This document shows, piece by piece, positions 1 through 10,535 of a stretch of 64,000 nt of DNA; the stretch's first letter is position 1; each line of letters begins with the position of its first letter. Source of the DNA: Nitrosomonas sp. (GTDB taxonomy: Bacteria; Pseudomonadota; Gammaproteobacteria; Burkholderiales; Nitrosomonadaceae); contig JAJSDU010000004.1 of NCBI GenBank assembly GCA_028577615.1, forward strand, positions 54,653-118,652, written 5' to 3'. The notes under the pieces are model-generated. The model searched no databases and was not told where the DNA came from. It saw nothing but the letters and a program-made list of their open reading frames with translations. A program made the position numbers and the translations under genes.

Positions 1-107
1 AAATGGATGTAAAAGGAATGAAGGGTTTATATAAAAATAAACCAGACCGTTCTGATTTACCATCCACAATCAATGAATCACTTGTCGTTGAATTGTACTC
101 TAAGTAA
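1..107 (+). CDS. rpsD: 30S ribosomal protein S4, C-terminal end (partial)
   Basis: The first 34 readable codons are the end of S4, the 16S rRNA-binding protein that nucleates small-subunit assembly. The reading frame begins at base 3 and ends at the TAA at 105-107. The tail ends in VVELYSK, which matches the conserved ELYSK end of S4, and it is preceded by the usual basic stretch with KPDRSDLP. The 5' part lies outside the window. rpoA follows 50 bp downstream, the usual order at the end of the alpha operon in proteobacteria. Confidence 0.93.
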   Translation, partial: MDVKGMKGLYKNKPDRSDLPSTINESLVVELYSK

Positions 108-157
108 TAGCACAAATAGCAGACAGAGCATAGTATTACGTTTATTAAGGGCATTAA

Positions 158-1162
158 ATGCAAGTTAATGAATTGTTAACACCCCGTATAATTGATGTTC
201 AGAACATATCACCACTGCATGCAAGGGTGATAATGGAACCTTTTGAGCGTGGATATGGTTATACATTAGGGAACGCTTTGCGTAGAATTTTGTTATCTTC
301 TATGGCCGGATTTGCACCTACTGAAGTAAAAATTTCCGGTGTAGTACATGAATATTCAACCATTGATGGTGTACAGGAAGATGTGGTTGATGTTTTATTG
401 AATATCAAGGGTATAGTTTTAAAATTACATTCAGGTGACGAGGCCACCTTAAGATTATGTAAATCTGGCAAGGGAGTAGTAACAGCAAATGATTTTGAAA
501 AAAACCACGATGTTGAAATACTTAACCCTGATCATGTTGTTGCGCATTTGACTACAGGTGGAAAAATTGACTTGCAATTAAAAATATCAAAAGGTAGAGG
601 TTATTTGCCTGCAAGTGCTCGTAAAACTCGTGATGCAGATAAAAGCATAGGAAGCATCATGCTTGATGCTTCTTTTAGTCCTATAAAGCGAGTGAGCTAT
701 ATTGTGGAAAGCGCTCGCGTTGAGCAGCGCACTGATCTTGATAAATTAATAATGGATATCGAAACAAACGGAATTGTGGACCCTGAGGAAGCTATCCGAT
801 ATGCAGCACGTATCTTAGTGCAGCAATTAACAGTATTTGCCGATCTTGAGAGTACGCCGGTACCTACAGAACAGCCAAAAATTCCACAAATAGATCCGGT
901 ATTGTTGAGACCTGTTGATGACTTAGAATTGACTGTACGATCTGCTAATTGTTTAAAGGTTGAAAATATATATTATATTGGCGATTTGATACAACGTACA
1001 GAAGCTGAACTTCTGAGGACTCCTAATTTGGGCCGAAAATCTCTTAATGAAATCAAAGAAGTGTTGGCTGCTCGTGAATTGACACTGGGAATGAAACTTG
1101 ATAATTGGCCGCCAGCAAATTTAGAAAATTTAACCAAGGACATGAATCATGCGCCATCATAA
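158..1162 (+). CDS. rpoA: DNA-directed RNA polymerase subunit alpha
   Basis: Alpha subunit of RNA polymerase: its N-terminal domain dimerises and nucleates core assembly, and its C-terminal domain contacts UP elements and activators. At 334 residues it is about the family length (325-330). The N-terminal domain carries [11 protein letters not shown] at about residues 38-48. The C-terminal domain starts near residue 247 and includes VRSANCLK (with the arginine used for DNA contact) and the helix-hairpin-helix [12 protein letters not shown]. The ATG at 158 follows an AAGGG at a good distance. The 3' end overlaps rplQ by 14 bp, so the two are translationally coupled. Codon use is A+T rich compared with genes further right. 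Confidence 0.98.
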   Translation: MQVNELLTPRIIDVQNISPLHARVIMEPFERGYGYTLGNALRRILLSSMAGFAPTEVKISGVVHEYSTIDGVQEDVVDVLLNIKGIVLKLHSGDEATLRLCKSGKGVVTANDFEKNHDVEILNPDHVVAHLTTGGKIDLQLKISKGRGYLPASARKTRDADKSIGSIMLDASFSPIKRVSYIVESARVEQRTDLDKLIMDIETNGIVDPEEAIRYAARILVQQLTVFADLESTPVPTEQPKIPQIDPVLLRPVDDLELTVRSANCLKVENIYYIGDLIQRTEAELLRTPNLGRKSLNEIKEVLAARELTLGMKLDNWPPANLENLTKDMNHAPS

Positions 1163-1559
1163 GGCATTTAGAAAATTAAATCGTACGAGTAGTCATAGGA
1201 CTGCTATGTTTCGTAATATGACTAATTCGCTGATACATCATGAACTAATAATGACTACTTTACCCAAAGCTAAGGAATTGAGGCGGTTTGTTGAGCCTAT
1301 GATAACACTTGGGAAAGTTTCAAATCTAACAAACAAACGAAATGCATTTAATACATTAAGAGATCGTGAGAGCGTCGTAAAATTGTTTTCGGAATTAGGT
1401 CCAAGATATATTAACAGACCAGGTGGTTATATTCGGATTTTGAAATCTGGTTATAGAAAAGGTGACAATGCTCCCATGGCTCTAGTAGAACTGGTTGAAC
1501 GACCAAAAATTTCTGCAGCTGATGAAAATCTCGCTATATCAACAAAAGAACAAACTTAA
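1149..1559 (+). CDS. rplQ: 50S ribosomal protein L17
   Basis: Large-subunit ribosomal protein L17, 136 residues, near the normal 125-135. The N-terminus [17 protein letters not shown] and the following [24 protein letters not shown] are hallmarks of the family. The start codon lies inside the end of rpoA in another frame. It is the last gene of the alpha operon; birA follows after 18 bp with no visible terminator. Confidence 0.98.
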   Translation: MRHHKAFRKLNRTSSHRTAMFRNMTNSLIHHELIMTTLPKAKELRRFVEPMITLGKVSNLTNKRNAFNTLRDRESVVKLFSELGPRYINRPGGYIRILKSGYRKGDNAPMALVELVERPKISAADENLAISTKEQT

Positions 1560-1577
1560 GTATATATAGCTTGTGTC

Positions 1578-2595
1578 ATGATTTGTAGATCGTCTCTTCA
1601 ATTGTTTAATCAAGATGAGTCCCTGAAATTTTTTCTGAATTTATTAAAAGATTATAGATTTCATACTTATGAATGTCTATCAATCAACATGAGTTGCTCT
1701 ATTCAGAAAATTAGTGAATTGATTCAACGCTCGATTTGTTGCGGATTACTATTAGAGTTAAAAAAAAAACTTACGATTAGTTGAATTAGTTGACTGGATT
1801 GATAGTAAAGAAATTCTATATTACTTATCAACTTATAATAAATATTATACTTTCTTTATCTTTGAAAAATTAGAATCGACAAATCAATATCTAATTGAAA
1901 ATGTATCGTTCTACTTAAATAGTAAAAAAATCCCGGTAGTAATCGCTGAAAATCAAACTCACGGGCGGGGAAGAAGAAAACATCAATGGTATACGAATTT
2001 AATCGGCAGTCTATCATTTAGTGTTTTATGGACTTTTAGTAGTGACTTCAAGCATTTGTCTGGATTAAGCTTATTGATTTCCTTATGTTTAGTACGAGTG
2101 TTAAGGAAATTAGTACCAGCGGATTATGAAATCAAATGGCCTAACGATGTGCTATTCAAACAGCAAAAAATTGCCGGAATTTTAATCGAATGTAAAAGCG
2201 ATTTGCATACTACATTGTCAGTTGTAATTGGTGTAGGTATTAACGTTAAATTGCCCCATCGTTTTATTGCTAACGTCGAATATCCTGTGGCTGATTTGTA
2301 TCAAATCAGTGTGCGCAGGCTTAATCGTAATGAATTATTAGCGCATTTTTTAACGGAACTATATCAATTGCTTGATGTTTTTAGAATCAAAGGATTTGAG
2401 CCTTTCCGTGAAGAATGGTTAAAGTTGCATTGTTATCAGAATCAACCTGTTGTGTTACATTTGCCGGATAGTGAAATTATAGAAGGCATTGCCATAGATG
2501 TTACAAATGAAGGAGAATTAATTCTCCAGACTGAATCTGGATATCGAAATTTTTCAATTGGCGATATTTCACTAAGACCTAAATTTCAAAGCTAA
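1578..2595 (+). CDS. birA: Biotin-protein ligase / biotin repressor BirA, frame interrupted at an A10 run
   Basis: Biotin-[acetyl-CoA carboxylase] ligase, which activates biotin to biotinyl-AMP and attaches it to the biotin carboxyl carrier protein. The first 61 codons from 1578 look like the N-terminal helix-turn-helix domain. The ligase domain is in another frame from 1771, with STNQYL, the biotin-binding loop GRGRRKHQW, KWPNDV (catalytic lysine), KIAGILIE and GVGINV, ending at the TAA at 2593-2595. The frames meet at ten A residues (1760-1769); nine or twelve A would give one protein of about 335 residues, the expected size. All domains look intact apart from this point, so I read it as one gene needing slippage, or as a sequencing indel, rather than as decay. 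A stand-alone ligase could also start at the ATG at 2056, but that would lack the biotin-binding loop. The stop overlaps the coaX start by 1 bp. Confidence 0.85.
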
Positions 2596-3350
2596 TGTCG
2601 TCTATATTAGCTGTCGATGTCGGGAATTCATTTATTAAATGGGGTGTCAATAAGGATTGTCTCTGGTTAGTTAAGAAGCAATTAGCTCATCGAGAAATTG
2701 AGACGTTGACTGACCAGTGGAAAAAATTAAGCAATATTAACTATGTCGTGGCTTCAACAGTTTCGAATCGACTAATAACCAAGAAGCTTAATACAATTTT
2801 CGCTTCTTTTGATTATGAAGCACATTGGATTACTCCTCGATCTTACCAGTGTGGTATTACAAATAATTATAAATATCAGCAGCAACTAGGAGCTGATCGA
2901 TGGGCAGCAATGATCGCTGCTTGGAATATGTATCATAATTCATGTGTGGTTGTGAATGTTGGTACTGCAATGACCGTTGATGCAATATCCCGGGATGGGT
3001 TATTTCTGGGTGGCTACATTGTTCCCGGCCCTTTTTTGCAACTCAAGAGTCTCGCAACTAACACACAGATCAGTTATGATGCAGCTCTGAGTAATCCAGA
3101 GCTTTTTCCTACAACAACGTCAAGTGCTATGCATAACGGTATTTTCGTTGCTTTATCCGCAATGGTAGAAAAGGCATTGCAGCTATTTTACAAATATCAA
3201 GGATACCATCCTCAGAATTGTATTCTAAGTGGTGGTGGGGTCGGCTTTATTCGTAGGCATATTCACTTTCCTGTTGTTGAGATTGATAACTTGGTTCTCG
3301 AAGGTTTGGTCATGATTGCACATGATTTGTTTCAATCTGAATTAAGCTGA
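2595..3350 (+). CDS. coaX: Type III pantothenate kinase
   Basis: Phosphorylates pantothenate in the first step of coenzyme A synthesis; the type III enzyme belongs to the ASKHA fold and is unrelated to CoaA. The 251 residues match the family. The N-terminal phosphate-binding loop is DVGNSFIKW (residues 7-15), followed by GADRWAAM, NVGTAMTVDAI, GGYIVPG and, near the C-terminus, LSGGG. Its ATG uses the last base of the birA stop (TAATG), a layout of birA-coaX known in many betaproteobacteria and consistent with coupled translation. Confidence 0.95.
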   Translation: MSSILAVDVGNSFIKWGVNKDCLWLVKKQLAHREIETLTDQWKKLSNINYVVASTVSNRLITKKLNTIFASFDYEAHWITPRSYQCGITNNYKYQQQLGADRWAAMIAAWNMYHNSCVVVNVGTAMTVDAISRDGLFLGGYIVPGPFLQLKSLATNTQISYDAALSNPELFPTTTSSAMHNGIFVALSAMVEKALQLFYKYQGYHPQNCILSGGGVGFIRRHIHFPVVEIDNLVLEGLVMIAHDLFQSELS

Positions 3351-3356
3351 TATTTC

Positions 3357-3947
3357 ATGACCTTATTTGAAGGCGCAACTTTTTATACATCCGCCAACAG
3401 CCTAAAAGATTTACCTGTTCATGATGGAAAAGAAATAGCATTCGCAGGGCGTTCAAATGCCGGAAAGTCTAGTGTAATTAATACTCTTACACGTCGAACC
3501 AAGCTTGCTTTTACAAGCAAGACACCAGGGAGAACGCAGCAAATCAATTATTTTCGCTTAAATTCAGGTGATTTTCTTGTAGATTTACCTGGCTATGGAT
3601 ATGCCAAAACACCCATTGCAATTCGCAAGCACTGGGAAGCATTTCTTACACAATATCTATTAACACGTGAAGAACTCGTTGGTCTTGTTCTGATTGTGGA
3701 TATTCGGCATCCTCTCAAGGATCTTGATCTGCAAATGCTGGAGTGGTTTTCTGTAACACGAAAGACTGTTCACATTCTGCTTACGAAGTCTGATAAGCTG
3801 AGCAGGCAGCAGGCTATGGTTACGTTGAGCCAAGTAGAAGACTTTTTGAAGATGAGCTACCCAGCAGTGAGTACGCAGTTATTTTCGAGCAGTAAGTCCA
3901 TTGGCATTAGTGATGCGAACAGCATCATTCAAAATTGGATTGGCTGA
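3357..3947 (+). CDS. engB: Ribosome biogenesis GTP-binding protein EngB/YsxC
   Basis: Small P-loop GTPase needed for assembly of the large ribosomal subunit. The 196 residues include the G1 loop GRSNAGKSS at 31-39, the G2 region with TSKTPGRTQ, the G3 motif DLPGYG, and the G4 motif TKSD. Length and motif order are normal. It starts 6 bp after coaX, so birA, coaX and engB are probably one transcript. The next gene is 244 bp away behind a series of hairpins. Confidence 0.96.
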   Translation: MTLFEGATFYTSANSLKDLPVHDGKEIAFAGRSNAGKSSVINTLTRRTKLAFTSKTPGRTQQINYFRLNSGDFLVDLPGYGYAKTPIAIRKHWEAFLTQYLLTREELVGLVLIVDIRHPLKDLDLQMLEWFSVTRKTVHILLTKSDKLSRQQAMVTLSQVEDFLKMSYPAVSTQLFSSSKSIGISDANSIIQNWIG

Positions 3948-4006
3948 TGGGTGTTCTTACCTTGGTCGTACTGTGCCTTTTTGATCAAGCAGAATAATTA
4001 GGATGA

Positions 4007-4120
4007 AAGACCCCCGGTTAAAGGGGAGTAAAAACCGGGGGGAACCGCCTGCCTTAATATCACTTAAGGCCCCACCTTCAGGGAGGAAAAGGTAGGGGAC
4101 ACTTATTTCTTATGCCCAAA
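4007..4120 (+). ncRNA. Orphan structured RNA, probable HEARO / IscB omega-RNA relic
   Basis: Three hairpins follow each other with almost no spacing. Stem 1 pairs CCCCCGGTT (4011-4019) with AACCGGGGG (4033-4041) around a loop containing GGGGAGTAAA. Stem 2 pairs GCCTTAA (4051-4057) with TTAAGGC (4064-4070). Stem 3 pairs CCCCACCTT (4070-4078) with AAGGT-GGGG (4089-4098, one bulged A). No T tract follows, so it is not an ordinary terminator. From memory it resembles HEARO RNA, the omega RNA encoded just upstream of iscB. Two details fit: an ATGA (4003-4006) sits directly to the left, the reported HEARO insertion motif, and 14 bp after stem 3 there is ATGCCCAAA with GTA two bases later, like the MPKV start of IscB but out of frame and stopped at once. 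No iscB body remains. The class assignment is inference; the hairpins are certain. Confidence 0.55.
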
Positions 4121-4182
4121 AAGTAGACAGCTTCAAATCAATATAAGTTCCTTTAAAAGATATTTTTAATGATTATCGATAA

Positions 4183-5208
<1,026 letters not shown>

Positions 5209-5283
5209 TATTGCATAAGGCTTTTGCAAACGCTTTTTGATACTGAAATGTTGCTATATTTGACTCTAAGAGCTTTTTTCGGC

Positions 5284-6021
5284 TTATTTTTTGTCAGACT
5301 GGTCTGCACTATTCAATTTCTCTTCAATTGCCGCTGCGGGAATCATACCCCCTACGATGGAGCCATCGGCAAAAATCAGCGTTGGTGTTCCGGTAACACG
5401 GTTTTCCTGTCCGGATTTTAGTAATGTGGGTATCGGGGTTTCACAGTCTCTGGTTTGGGGGGCGATATCTCTGAGCATGAAATCATCCCATGCCTTGATT
5501 TGGTCCTGTGCGCACCAGATTGATGTGGAGAGTTCCACAGAGCCTCTCAAGACTGGATACAGCAAAGTGTAGATTGTGATATCGGTGATATTCAGCAGCT
5601 CCTTTTCGAGTTGTTTGCAATACGGACAGTTGGGATCGGTAAAGACAGCAAGCTTGCGCTCGCCATTACCTTTGACGATTTTTATCGCGAATTCAAGCGG
5701 TAGCGTGTCGAGTGGTATGCGTCGTGCTGCTTTAATTTCCTGCAGGCGTTCGTTGGTAACGCTTGTTCGTGATTTTGTGTCGACGATATGCCCGAAAAAG
5801 AAATATTCAGCTTTTTCGTCAGTATAAAATAGCTCGCCACCGACAAGTGCTTCGTAGAGTCCAAGATAAGGAGTTTTTCGCAAACTCTCAATTTTTGCAC
5901 CCGGAAAATGGGGTTCTATGGCCTTTTTGATTGCTTCTTCATTCGCCCAGGTTAATCCTGTTCCTGAAAGTATATAAATGAGCGGGATAAAAATGAATCG
6001 TGTTAAGTGCTGCGAGACCAT
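5284..6021 (-). CDS. dsbC: Periplasmic thiol:disulfide interchange protein DsbC
   Basis: Periplasmic disulfide isomerase that reshuffles wrong disulfides and is kept reduced by DsbD. The 245 residues start with a signal peptide (hydrophobic residues 8-24, likely cut after TWA). An N-terminal dimerisation domain is followed by a thioredoxin fold with the active site CPYC (Cys132-Cys135), a second cysteine pair near 169 and 193, and the cis-proline loop VTGTPT. It is convergent with hemB and lies 22 bp downstream of the UbiH-family gene on the same strand, so they probably share a transcript. Confidence 0.93.
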   Translation of the reverse strand: MVSQHLTRFIFIPLIYILSGTGLTWANEEAIKKAIEPHFPGAKIESLRKTPYLGLYEALVGGELFYTDEKAEYFFFGHIVDTKSRTSVTNERLQEIKAARRIPLDTLPLEFAIKIVKGNGERKLAVFTDPNCPYCKQLEKELLNITDITIYTLLYPVLRGSVELSTSIWCAQDQIKAWDDFMLRDIAPQTRDCETPIPTLLKSGQENRVTGTPTLIFADGSIVGGMIPAAAIEEKLNSADQSDKK

Positions 6022-6043
6022 GATGACGCTCCGTTAAGATTGT

Positions 6044-7213
6044 TCAACTCAGTGCATGCTGCATGAGCTGGTTTTTGATCAAGGGTAAATGATTGGTAAT
6101 TTCGAGTCCCAAATTACGAATTCTGGCGAGAGTCGGATTTGAATTGTTAAACAGTTTTTGTAAGCCGTCGGTGGCTGTTTCCAAAGCCAGAATGTCTTCC
6201 TTGCGCGTGCATTCATAACGGCGTAACAGCATGAAATCACCAATATCGGATTGTAAACCGCGTTTCATGATAATTTCTGCAAGTTCGCGCACGTCACGCA
6301 GCCCTAGATTGATACCCTGACCCGCCAGCGGGTGGATTCCGTGTGCCGCATCACCAACCAGGACGAGGCGTGGTTTAATCAGGTGATTGACATGTACAAA
6401 ATTCAGTGGAAAGCCGACGGGTGGTGTGATGAGATCAAGCTTCCCCAAGGTGTATGAAGATGCTTCTGCTACATTTGTGCATAGGGCTTCTGCGGACAGT
6501 TCCTGCAATTGCGCAGCATGGATTTCACTGGTTGACCAGACCATGGATACTCGATGATCTGTCAACGGTAGCAGCGCCAGCACGCCATCACGTCTGAACC
6601 ACTGATACGCGGTATTCCTGTGTGGTAATTTTGTTCTGTAATTGGCGACAACGCCGATTTGCTGATAGGCATGACGCGAGACTGCTATGCCAGCCTGCTG
6701 ACGTGTCCATGAATTGACGCCATCGGCGCCGACAACTAGCGCAGCTTCAAGTGTGCGACCATCTTCAAGTTGTATTTCGGCATGTGTATCATGCCATGTG
6801 ATGGCAGCACATCTGGCTGGGCAGATGATATTCAGATGGTTTGTCCCGGACTGTAATATTTCCCAGACAGCGGTCTGTAGTTGGCGGTTTTCAATAATAT
6901 GTGCCAGTTCGGCAACGCCAGTTTCATACGCGCTGAAGTGAATATGCGAGCAATTGTCATCACCGAAAACAGTCATGTCATAAACCGGTGTCAGGCGTGA
7001 TGCATCCATTCGCGTCCAGATACCCTGGTCACGTAAAAAATCCATACTGCCGGGGCTGATGGCGTAAATACGACTGTCCCAGCTTTCATCATTGGGCAAA
7101 GAAGAAGGCTCGCGCGGCTCGATCAACGCAATTCTTAGACCGCTGCTCCTTAAAGCAGCCACCAGACTTGCACCGACCAATCCTCCGCCAATTACGACCA
7201 TATCAAATTTCAT
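6044..7213 (-). CDS. UbiH/UbiF/COQ6-family FAD-dependent monooxygenase
   Basis: Flavoprotein hydroxylase of the ubiquinone ring-hydroxylation family. Residues 1-30 form the FAD-binding fold with VVIGGGLVGASL; the DG motif is VVGADGVNSWTR and the second FAD motif is LVGDAAHGIHPLAGQG. I start at the ATG at 7211-7213, which places the FAD loop right at the N-terminus and gives 389 residues, the family norm; an upstream ATG at 7324 would add 37 unlikely residues reaching the divergent lolC promoter region. Which ring position it hydroxylates (UbiH, UbiF, UbiI or UbiM role) cannot be told from the sequence. Confidence 0.9.
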   Translation of the reverse strand: MKFDMVVIGGGLVGASLVAALRSSGLRIALIEPREPSSLPNDESWDSRIYAISPGSMDFLRDQGIWTRMDASRLTPVYDMTVFGDDNCSHIHFSAYETGVAELAHIIENRQLQTAVWEILQSGTNHLNIICPARCAAITWHDTHAEIQLEDGRTLEAALVVGADGVNSWTRQQAGIAVSRHAYQQIGVVANYRTKLPHRNTAYQWFRRDGVLALLPLTDHRVSMVWSTSEIHAAQLQELSAEALCTNVAEASSYTLGKLDLITPPVGFPLNFVHVNHLIKPRLVLVGDAAHGIHPLAGQGINLGLRDVRELAEIIMKRGLQSDIGDFMLLRRYECTRKEDILALETATDGLQKLFNNSNPTLARIRNLGLEITNHLPLIKNQLMQHALS

Positions 7214-7353
7214 AGCGTGATTATACAATTGCTTTGCCTGATATGGGAAAAACAATGACTGAATCACTGTCCGACAGAGAAGCGGTTCTTCTACTCTTCC
7301 CGCCTTAATTGTGGCACACTGCACGTTTTATTGATTAACCACTTATTTATCCT

Positions 7354-8601
7354 GTGTCTCCCTACGAACTTTTTATCGGGCTGCGCTATACTCGCGCGAA
7401 AAAACGTAATCATTTTATTTCATTTATTTCGCTGATTTCTTTGCTTGGCATTACACTGGGCATGACTGCACTGATTACCGTCATGTCAGTGATGAACGGT
7501 TTTCAGAAGGAAGTGCGTGCGCGAATTCTCGGTGTTGCTTCACATGTCCAGATCAGCGGGTTTGATAATCGACTGACTGACTGGGAATTTACCGCGGCCG
7601 AAGCTTCCCGACACCCGGATGTTATCGCTGCGGCGCCGTTTGTCAACGCTCAGGCAATGGTCTCTTACGATCAGGTGGTTCACGGTGCGATTGTTCGCGG
7701 AATATTACCGGATAAGGAAAATACGGTGGCGGATTTTGAGTCGATGATGGTCAGCGGCGCATTGCAGGATTTGCAGCCCGGTGAGTTCAACATCATTATC
7801 GGGATGGAATTGTCGCGCAGTCTTGGTGCCTACCGTGGAGACAAGATTGTATTGATTTCACCCCAGGGGCAGGTGACACCGGCTGGTATTCTGCCGCGGC
7901 TCAAGCAGTTTACTGTTGTCGGAATTTTTGAGGCCGGACATTTTGAATATGATTCCGGCCTGGTATTGATCCATATGAACGATGCGCAAAAACTTTACCG
8001 CATGACCGATGATGCGGTATCCGGTGTTCGTCTGAAGCTGAATGACATGTTTCTTGCGCCTGGAGTTGTCAGTGACCTGGCAACATCACTAACCGGTACA
8101 TTTTATATTACTGACTGGACAAAACAGCACGCCAACTATTTTCGCGCAATACAGATTGAAAAACGCATGCTGTCGCTGATTCTGGCGCTGATTATCGCTG
8201 TGGCGGCATTTAATATCGTTTCTACGCTGGTTATGGCGGTTACTGACAAGCAATCCGATATAGCGATCCTGCGTACGCTGGGTGCAAGTCCGGGCAGTAT
8301 TATGAAGATTTTTATTGTACAGGGAACCTTCATTGGCGTTGCAGGAACGGTATTGGGTGTATCCGGCGGTATGCTGCTGGCATTTAACGTTGGTGAAGTG
8401 GTGGCGTTTATAGAATGGATCTTCAGTGTGCAATTTCTTTCGAATGAAATTTATTACATCAGTGAGATTCCCAGTGATCCGCAGGCTGAAGATATCGTAG
8501 CAGTCGCGCTGGTTTCCTTTGCATTGAGTTTGCTGGCCACGCTCTATCCAAGCTACCGGGCATCCAGGGTCAATCCGGCAGAGGCTTTGCGATATGAATG
8601 A
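7354..8601 (+). CDS. lolC: Lipoprotein-releasing ABC transporter permease LolC/LolE
   Basis: Inner-membrane permease that, with LolD, extracts mature lipoproteins from the inner membrane and hands them to LolA. 415 residues, with one N-terminal membrane segment (about 22-46), a large periplasmic domain, and three segments near the C-terminus (about 272-300, 320-345, 380-400), the MacB/FtsX topology. The N-terminus [20 protein letters not shown] is typical. The start is GTG at 7354. Only one permease gene is present, so it may act as a homodimer (LolF type). It overlaps lolD by 8 bp. Confidence 0.95.
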   Translation: MSPYELFIGLRYTRAKKRNHFISFISLISLLGITLGMTALITVMSVMNGFQKEVRARILGVASHVQISGFDNRLTDWEFTAAEASRHPDVIAAAPFVNAQAMVSYDQVVHGAIVRGILPDKENTVADFESMMVSGALQDLQPGEFNIIIGMELSRSLGAYRGDKIVLISPQGQVTPAGILPRLKQFTVVGIFEAGHFEYDSGLVLIHMNDAQKLYRMTDDAVSGVRLKLNDMFLAPGVVSDLATSLTGTFYITDWTKQHANYFRAIQIEKRMLSLILALIIAVAAFNIVSTLVMAVTDKQSDIAILRTLGASPGSIMKIFIVQGTFIGVAGTVLGVSGGMLLAFNVGEVVAFIEWIFSVQFLSNEIYYISEIPSDPQAEDIVAVALVSFALSLLATLYPSYRASRVNPAEALRYE

Positions 8602-9286
8602 TATTGTCATTTCATGTCGAAGTCTGTTCAAACAATTCGATCAAGGTGATCTGGAAGTTCCGGTGCTGAAAGGCGTCAATCTGAATGTCACGAGAGGGGA
8701 GTTGGTTGCCATTGTTGGTGCATCCGGCTCAGGCAAAAGTACATTGTTGCATCTGCTGGGTGGTCTTGACAAACCCAGCAGCGGAGAAATCAATATCCTC
8801 GGTCAGAACATAGCAGCAATGAATGAAAATACGCGTTGCAAGTTGCGTAACGGATCGCTGGGTTTCATTTATCAGTTTCATCATTTGCTATCCGAGTTCA
8901 CAGCGCAGGAGAATGTGGCAATGCCGCTGCTGATCAGGCGCATGGCTAAACAGGAAGCGCTGGAACGCGCTGCTGAGGTTTTACAGCAGGTGGGTCTCGG
9001 ACATCGGTTGGCACATACGCCGGGTGAATTATCCGGCGGCGAACGTCAGCGCGCTGCTGTGGCCCGCGCACTGGTAACGCAGCCAGCCTGCATACTGGCG
9101 GACGAACCCACCGGAAATCTTGACCGTCATACTGCTGAAGCTGTATTTGATTTAATGCTGGAATTGAACGAGAAAGTAAACGCCAGTCTGATCATCGTAA
9201 CTCATGATCCGCACCTGGCGAATCGCGCCAAACGTATTCAGCAGCTCATTGATGGCGTGCTGGAGGATGTTGAACGGGCACCTTGA
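8594..9286 (+). CDS. lolD: Lipoprotein-releasing ABC transporter ATP-binding protein LolD
   Basis: ATPase that powers lipoprotein release by the LolC/E permease. 230 residues with Walker [10 protein letters not shown] (42-50), the ABC signature LSGGERQR, Walker [12 protein letters not shown], and the switch histidine in VTHD. It starts inside the end of lolC, which argues for coupled translation and a matched partner. A 10-bp inverted repeat covers the stop codon. Confidence 0.96.
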   Translation: MNDIVISCRSLFKQFDQGDLEVPVLKGVNLNVTRGELVAIVGASGSGKSTLLHLLGGLDKPSSGEINILGQNIAAMNENTRCKLRNGSLGFIYQFHHLLSEFTAQENVAMPLLIRRMAKQEALERAAEVLQQVGLGHRLAHTPGELSGGERQRAAVARALVTQPACILADEPTGNLDRHTAEAVFDLMLELNEKVNASLIIVTHDPHLANRAKRIQQLIDGVLEDVERAP

Positions 9287-9302
9287 AGATCCTTCAAGGT
9301 GC
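9278..9302 (+). terminator. Hairpin overlapping the lolD stop codon
   Basis: A perfect 10-bp inverted repeat, GCACCTTGAA and TTCAAGGTGC, with a 5-base loop GATCC. The lolD stop lies inside the left arm. No T tract follows (TATAAAA instead), so it may terminate poorly or serve to protect the 3' end. Confidence 0.5.
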
Positions 9303-9536
9303 TATAAAATGATTCTGAGTGCTTTCCAAACCGAGAAAGTGTATGATGAATATGGTGTTCAAGGTACATTAATTTTAATATCGTGATGTGCGATTTTGTT
9401 GCATTGGCTTAACAAATTGCTCGTCTTGGTCTGTTGCCTGTGGGTCTGTAAAATGACTTGATTCGCAAAATCGTGTGATATTCAATTTTTATCAATCGAG
9501 AGTCAATCATATTTGACTCGATTTTAAGCAAGCGAA
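9303..9536. other. Gap between lolD and the secreted protein gene
   Basis: No ORF with protein-like composition was found. The stretch is A+T rich and presumably holds the promoter of the gene at 9537, but no clear -35/-10 pair, operator or terminator stands out. Confidence 0.4.
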
Positions 9537-10124
9537 ATGATGAAATCTTTTAATCTTGCCATTGCAATGCTTGTGCTGATCCTGCTGTCAGCACCTGGCT
9601 TTACTCAGGATAACGGATCAATCAGCAATTTCCCGCATTATCGCGACGGCGTCCTGACTATTCCGCGCGTGGATACCGATGAACAGCCTGGCGCATTTCT
9701 GGACGGTGTGTTTAAATTCGATGCCAATAGCAACAGCTGGCGATTGCAGGAATTCAAAGTTTCGGAGTTATCCACGTCCGGGCGCTCGATTTACTTCCTC
9801 GAACCCGATGATGGCGTGGAAGCCGAGATCATCGACAGCTTTCCCGCTCAAGTGTTTCTGAGAATCCGCGGGCACCTGGCCAATGGATGTCTGGCGGTTG
9901 GAGAAATACACCAGCGCCTGAAAAATAATCGGTTTGAGATCACGGTTAATGCTGTCAGCACGGTATCAGATGAAGGCAGCGTTGTCTGCACTCAGGCCCT
10001 GATTCCATTTGAGAAAGTGGTGTCATTGCAGGTCTATGGCTTGTCTCGTGGCATCTATGGCTACATTGTCAATGGCGAAAGAGAAGGTTCATTCGAGTTG
10101 ATTGAGGACAATACCATTCACTAA
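9537..10124 (+). CDS. Predicted secreted protein of unknown function
   Basis: I do not recognise this protein. It has 195 residues and a clear Sec signal peptide: MMK, a hydrophobic core to about residue 20, and a likely cut after APGFTQ. The mature part is acidic, rich in predicted beta strands, and has two cysteines (in NGCLAVGE and VVCTQAL) about 30 residues apart that could form a disulfide. No membrane anchor or lipobox is visible. It stands alone between lolD and the B12 operon, with 233 bp before it, so it is probably a single-gene transcript. Confidence 0.75.
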   Translation: MMKSFNLAIAMLVLILLSAPGFTQDNGSISNFPHYRDGVLTIPRVDTDEQPGAFLDGVFKFDANSNSWRLQEFKVSELSTSGRSIYFLEPDDGVEAEIIDSFPAQVFLRIRGHLANGCLAVGEIHQRLKNNRFEITVNAVSTVSDEGSVVCTQALIPFEKVVSLQVYGLSRGIYGYIVNGEREGSFELIEDNTIH

Positions 10125-10208
10125 TGCAGGTGCCGAGCAGGATTTCAGTGCCATGTTCCGCCAGGCTTTATCCTTGACATTCGATCTGCGTCGCTGTACC
10201 CTCCACAC

Positions 10209-10412
10209 CCTTACTTCGGGTGCCTTTTGTTTATAGAAGGTTAAACGGGAAGCCGGTGTGTTTTATCATTCAGAACAAATCCGGCACTGCCCCCGCAACG
10301 GTAAATGAGCTAACAGTCTGCACGAGCGCCACTGTGTTAATGCACGGGAAGGCGCAGACTGAGGAAGTTTGACCTACTCATGAGTCCGGAGACCGGCCTG
10401 ACGTAAATACGA
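10209..10412 (+). promoter_or_regulatory. Cobalamin (adenosylcobalamin) riboswitch
   Basis: A B12-sensing leader RNA upstream of btuB. The conserved blocks are present in order: GTTAAACGGGAAGCCGGTG (about 10240-10258), the core CACTGCCCCCGCAACGGTAA (about 10284-10303), CGCCACTGTGTTAATGCACGGGAAGGCG in two parts (about 10327-10354), and the closing block ATGAGTCCGGAGACCGGCC (about 10380-10398). In gram-negative bacteria these usually shut off B12 uptake and synthesis genes when the cofactor is plentiful. The 125 bp to the btuB start hold a candidate hairpin (GGTAT near 10413 pairing with ATACC near 10445) and two T tracts, so the control could be on termination or on translation. Confidence 0.95.
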
Positions 10413-10535
10413 TGGTATTGCGGAGGGCGCTACCAGCCGGATTGCATACCATTTATGCTCAACCGGTTTTATCTGTTTTTTTCCTCTGCAATCCTTTTTT
10501 AACCGGATAACGCGCGGGCGGCGCGGAGGAATCAC

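Noticed and set aside
10440-10500. Classic rho-independent terminator in the btuB leader
   Set aside because: T tracts are present, but I could not pair a strong stem directly in front of them, so the mode of riboswitch control stays open.
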